A DNA stretch of 9,702 bases, taken from assembly GCA_002441545.1 (NCBI GenBank), contig DJWL01000079.1, positions 1-9,702 of the forward strand. Direction: 5' to 3'. The stretch comes from Flavobacteriaceae bacterium UBA6231 (GTDB lineage Bacteria; Bacteroidota; Bacteroidia; Flavobacteriales; Flavobacteriaceae). Shown piece after piece: positions 6,697 through 9,702 of the stretch (positions within the stretch are counted from its first letter, which is position 1; each line of letters begins with the position of its first letter). A program made the translations under genes and the position numbers. The notes beneath the pieces are model-generated. The model had not been told where the DNA came from and did not search any database. It worked only from the letters and a program-made list of their open reading frames with translations.

Positions 6697-8040
6697 ATGA
6701 AAACTGATTTTGAAAAGTTTTTAGATCTTGTAAAAGAAAGAAATGGCCAAGAGCCTGAGTTTTTACAAGCAGTTCAGGAAGTTGCAGAAACAGTAATTCC
6801 TTACATTGCAGAACACAATATTTATTATGGGAGAAATATTCTATTAAGAATGGTAGAACCAGAAAGAGCGTTAACTTTTAGGGTTTGCTGGGTAGATGAT
6901 TCGGGTAAAATTCAAGTAAATAGAGGGTATAGAATTCAAATGAATTCAGCTATAGGACCATTTAAAGGAGGTTTACGTTTTCACCCAACTGTAAACATGA
7001 GTATTTTAAAGTTTTTAGCTTTTGAGCAAGTTTTTAAAAATGCTTTAACAACGCTTCCTATGGGTGGCGGAAAAGGAGGAAGTGATTTTAACCCTAAAGG
7101 TAAGTCAGATGATGAAATTATGCGTTTTTGTCATGCCTTTATGAGTGAATTATTTAGACATATTGGTGCTAATACAGATGTCCCTGCTGGAGACATAGGA
7201 GTTGGAGCCAGAGAAATTGGATTCCTTTTTGGAATGTATAAAAAACTAAAAAATGAATTTACAGGTGTTTTAACAGGTAAAGGATTATCTTGGGGAGGTT
7301 CTCTAATACGACCAGAAGCTACAGGTTATGGAACTGTTTATTTTGCAGAGAACATGTTAAAAACTAGAGGACAAGACTTAAAAGGTAAAAATATTGTAGT
7401 ATCTGGTTCTGGAAACGTTGCTCAATATGCCGTAGAGAAGAGCCTTCAATTAGGTGCAAAAGTTTTAACATTGTCAGATTCATCTGGATATATTTATGAT
7501 TCCGAAGGTATTGATGCAAAAAAATTAGCTTACGTTATGGAGTTGAAAAATGTTAAGAGAGGCAGAATAAGAGAGTATACAGAAAAATATCCAAAAACCA
7601 AATTTGTTAAAGGGAAAACACCTTGGGATATAAAATGTGACATTGCCTTACCTTGTGCTACACAAAATGAACTTAATGAAACAGACGCTAAAATGCTTTT
7701 AAGTAATGGATGTATTTGTGTTAGTGAAGGTGCCAATATGCCTTCAACTATTGAGGCAGTTCATACTTTCCAAAAAGCTAAAATTTTATATGCACCAGGA
7801 AAAGCATCAAATGCTGGAGGTGTTGCAACTTCAGGCTTAGAAATGACTCAAAACTCTTTACGTTTTAACTGGACAAGAGATGAAGTAGATTTGAAACTGA
7901 AAGGCATCATGTCTAATATTCATGATTCATGTATAGAGTTTGGTACAGAAAAAGATGGTTATATTAACTATGTAAAAGGTGCAAATATAGCAGGTTTTGT
8001 TAAAGTGGCAGACGCCATGTTAGCTCAAGGAATTGTTTAA
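6697..8040 (+). CDS. gdhA: NADP-type glutamate dehydrogenase
   Basis: Makes glutamate from 2-oxoglutarate and ammonium with NADPH (reversible), a main entry point for nitrogen, as a cytoplasmic homohexamer. The 447-aa length equals that of E. coli GdhA. K90 (GPFKGGLRF) binds substrate. K126 in PMGGGKGGSDF (121-131) is the catalytic lysine, and D166 in PAGDIGVG is the catalytic aspartate. The cofactor domain starts near 230 with the dinucleotide-binding loop GSGNVA (237-242). The segment after the second strand reads LSDSSG (259-264), as in NADP-preferring hexameric enzymes rather than NAD-type ones with an acidic residue there. The C-terminal GGVATSGLEM (374-383) is also a family signature. 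It is divergent from the beta-barrel gene and 28 bp upstream of the receiver-dikinase gene on the same strand. The promoter carries a possible operator. The reading frame is intact. Confidence 0.97.
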   Translation: MKTDFEKFLDLVKERNGQEPEFLQAVQEVAETVIPYIAEHNIYYGRNILLRMVEPERALTFRVCWVDDSGKIQVNRGYRIQMNSAIGPFKGGLRFHPTVNMSILKFLAFEQVFKNALTTLPMGGGKGGSDFNPKGKSDDEIMRFCHAFMSELFRHIGANTDVPAGDIGVGAREIGFLFGMYKKLKNEFTGVLTGKGLSWGGSLIRPEATGYGTVYFAENMLKTRGQDLKGKNIVVSGSGNVAQYAVEKSLQLGAKVLTLSDSSGYIYDSEGIDAKKLAYVMELKNVKRGRIREYTEKYPKTKFVKGKTPWDIKCDIALPCATQNELNETDAKMLLSNGCICVSEGANMPSTIEAVHTFQKAKILYAPGKASNAGGVATSGLEMTQNSLRFNWTRDEVDLKLKGIMSNIHDSCIEFGTEKDGYINYVKGANIAGFVKVADAMLAQGIV

Positions 8041-8068
8041 GGAAAGAATTTCTTATATTTAAACAAAA

Positions 8069-9702
8069 ATGCATAAAAAACCATTACCAGATTTAAGAAA
8101 CTACGAATTCGAAGAAGTTGCCTTTGGAGAATTAATGCAAAACAGAATTAATAAAATTCTAATAGTTTGTTCTAACTATGATTATTATATGTTAGAAGAA
8201 GATGGTAGAATAGATGAGCGAATTTTTAATGAATATACAGATTTAAACTTAAGATATCCCCCCAATTTTATACATGCAAATTCTGCAAAAAGAGCAGTAA
8301 AATTAATGACCGAAGTTAAAATTGATTTGGTCATAACATGGTTAGATATAGGTAACTATAATGCTTTTGAAACTTCAAAAGAAATAAAAGGAGCTTTTCC
8401 TGAGGTTCCAATCGCAGCGTTAAGTTTTTACTCTTCAGAATTACGAAGCAAACTTCAAAAAGGAAATAAAGGAATTATAGATTTCGTTTTTCATTGGAAT
8501 GGGAATGTAGATATTTTTCTGGCAATTATTAAATTGACAGAAGATAGAATGAACGCCAAAAGAGATATTAATCAAATTGGTGTAAAAGCTATTTTAATGG
8601 TAGAAGATTCTTTAAAATTCTATTCAAGGTATTTGCCTTTAATCTATAAAATTCTTTTAAAACAAACTCATTCCTTTATGTCCGAAGGGTTAAATGAGCA
8701 CAGAAGTATGATGCTCATGAGAGGGCGCCCAAAAATGCTTTTGGCAACTACCTATGAAGAGGGTTTGGAGCTTTTTGAAAAATATAAAAGCAATTTATTA
8801 GGGGTTATTTCTGATGTTAATTATTTTAAAGATGGTAAAAGAGATCCTGAAGCCGGTTTTGAGTTTTTAAAATATGTTAGAAGTTCGCAACGTTATTTCC
8901 CATTTTTAATTCAATCATCTGACAGTAATAACGAAAGCAAAACCCTTGAACTAAAAGGTAAATTTTTATATAAACACTCTGAGACATTAGGTACAGATTT
9001 AAAAAATTACATCAATAAATATTTTTCATTTGGCGATTTTGAATTCTGGGATCCTGAACAAATGAAAGTTTTAGAGGTTGTTAAAAATCTAAGTGAATTG
9101 CAAAAGGCATTAAAAACGGTTACTAAAGAATCTATAGCCTACCATGCCAAACGAAGTGAATATTCTAAATGGTTAAAATCTAGGGCTTTATTTCCATTAG
9201 CAAATTTGTTTAGTAACGTTGAGTTTGATGATTTTGAAGATGTTGAGCAAATCAGAGATTTCTTAATAGAAGCAATACGGGTTTACAGTATTTATAGGTC
9301 TAGAGGTGTTATTGTAAAATTTGATAAAGAGAAGTATGATGAGTACTTAGGTTTTGCAAGAATAGGAGAAGGGTCGCTTGGAGGAAAAGGACGTGGATTA
9401 GCTTTTATAGATTCATTTTTAAAACGCCATAAACTATTTAAAAAATATGCTGATGTTAACATTTCAATACCACGAACAGTTGTTATAAGTACAGAAGTTT
9501 TCGATGAATTTATAGAACAACATGACTTAATTAGGTTTGCAGCCAGTTCAAATGATGATGAAGAAATATTAAATAAATTTATTTCTTACCCTTTGCCAAA
9601 ATGGGTTTTAGATGATGTTCAGGCATTTTTAAATATTGTAAAAAGACCAATAGCAGTTCGGTCCTCAAGTGTTTTGGAAGATTCTCATTTTCAACCTTTT
9701 GC
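8069..9702 (+). CDS. Receiver-domain / PEP synthase-PPDK-like protein, N-terminal part
   Basis: Found by direct translation from the ATG at 8069; 544 codons stay open to the window end, so the C-terminus is missing. Residues about 28-155 look like a degenerate receiver (REC) domain: ILIVCSN start and DLVITWLD strand, but no acidic pair, and W91 near the acceptor site. Residues about 172-318 form a second REC that looks active: acidic pair E179-D180 (MVEDS), acceptor D249 (VISDVNYF), S283/S284 and K302. A helical linker (about 330-425) contains YHAKRSEYSKWLKSRALF. Then IGEGSLGGKGRG (432-443) and RPIAVRSSSVLEDS (526-539) mark the ATP-grasp-like N-terminal domain of PEP synthase and pyruvate phosphate dikinase. 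Whether the phosphohistidine and PEP-binding domains follow cannot be seen, so the reaction is unknown. Likely co-transcribed with gdhA (28-bp gap). A TTG-N18-TATATTTA sequence at 8033-8061 could be a weak promoter of its own. Confidence 0.88.
   Translation, partial: MHKKPLPDLRNYEFEEVAFGELMQNRINKILIVCSNYDYYMLEEDGRIDERIFNEYTDLNLRYPPNFIHANSAKRAVKLMTEVKIDLVITWLDIGNYNAFETSKEIKGAFPEVPIAALSFYSSELRSKLQKGNKGIIDFVFHWNGNVDIFLAIIKLTEDRMNAKRDINQIGVKAILMVEDSLKFYSRYLPLIYKILLKQTHSFMSEGLNEHRSMMLMRGRPKMLLATTYEEGLELFEKYKSNLLGVISDVNYFKDGKRDPEAGFEFLKYVRSSQRYFPFLIQSSDSNNESKTLELKGKFLYKHSETLGTDLKNYINKYFSFGDFEFWDPEQMKVLEVVKNLSELQKALKTVTKESIAYHAKRSEYSKWLKSRALFPLANLFSNVEFDDFEDVEQIRDFLIEAIRVYSIYRSRGVIVKFDKEKYDEYLGFARIGEGSLGGKGRGLAFIDSFLKRHKLFKKYADVNISIPRTVVISTEVFDEFIEQHDLIRFAASSNDDEEILNKFISYPLPKWVLDDVQAFLNIVKRPIAVRSSSVLEDSHFQPF

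Noticed and set aside
8033..8061. Separate promoter for the receiver-dikinase gene (TTG-N18-TATATTTA)
   Set aside because: The last base of the -7 element is off consensus and the predicted start would fall on the start codon itself; the short gap makes co-transcription with gdhA simpler.
1..9702. CRISPR array, insertion sequence, prophage or defence system
   Set aside because: No regularly spaced repeats, transposase, integrase, nuclease or toxin-antitoxin motifs were seen on either strand; all space is filled by the listed genes.

Overview
The window looks like ordinary chromosomal DNA from a low-GC member of the Bacteroidota, most likely family Flavobacteriaceae. The evidence is the AT-rich base composition, the GH97 (SusB-type) glucosidase, the lack of clear Shine-Dalgarno sequences, and several promoter elements matching the Bacteroidota consensus (TTTG, about 19 bases, TAnnTTTG). 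I see no phage, transposon, CRISPR array, integrase or toxin-antitoxin genes. No gap without a gene exceeds about 200 bases.

Left part, read on the minus strand (right to left). An ArsC/Spx-type thioredoxin-fold protein (3188-2832) is followed by a secreted GH97 alpha-glucosidase (2720-609), a tRNA-Arg(CCU) gene (592-521), and the 5' part of a transketolase gene that leaves the window at base 1. The GH97 enzyme carries the full glutamate set of the inverting SusB subgroup, but no SusC/SusD transporter pair lies next to it here.

Middle part. A small DinB/YfiT-type metal-binding four-helix protein (3268-3726, plus) is divergent from the ArsC-like gene. Its 3' end overlaps by 18 bp the convergent gene for a DUF3298-type lipoprotein (4431-3709, minus). 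That gene is in turn divergent from a PLP-dependent trans-sulfuration enzyme of the cystathionine gamma-synthase/lyase family (4516-5655, plus), which has a consensus promoter.

Right part. A predicted outer-membrane beta-barrel protein (6496-5666, minus) is divergent from gdhA, an NADP-type glutamate dehydrogenase (6697-8040, plus). The 200-bp region between them holds a perfect promoter for the barrel gene. On the gdhA side it holds a consensus -7 element embedded in a 9-bp inverted repeat that could be an operator. Only 28 bp after gdhA begins a long ORF, truncated by the window end, that I translated by hand. It has two receiver-like (REC) modules, a helical linker, and then the start of a PEP synthase/pyruvate phosphate dikinase nucleotide-binding domain. 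Nitrogen assimilation (gdhA) next to a possibly phospho-regulated dikinase is the most interesting arrangement in the window. The rest is housekeeping metabolism and envelope proteins. I did not find a convincing new multi-gene system.
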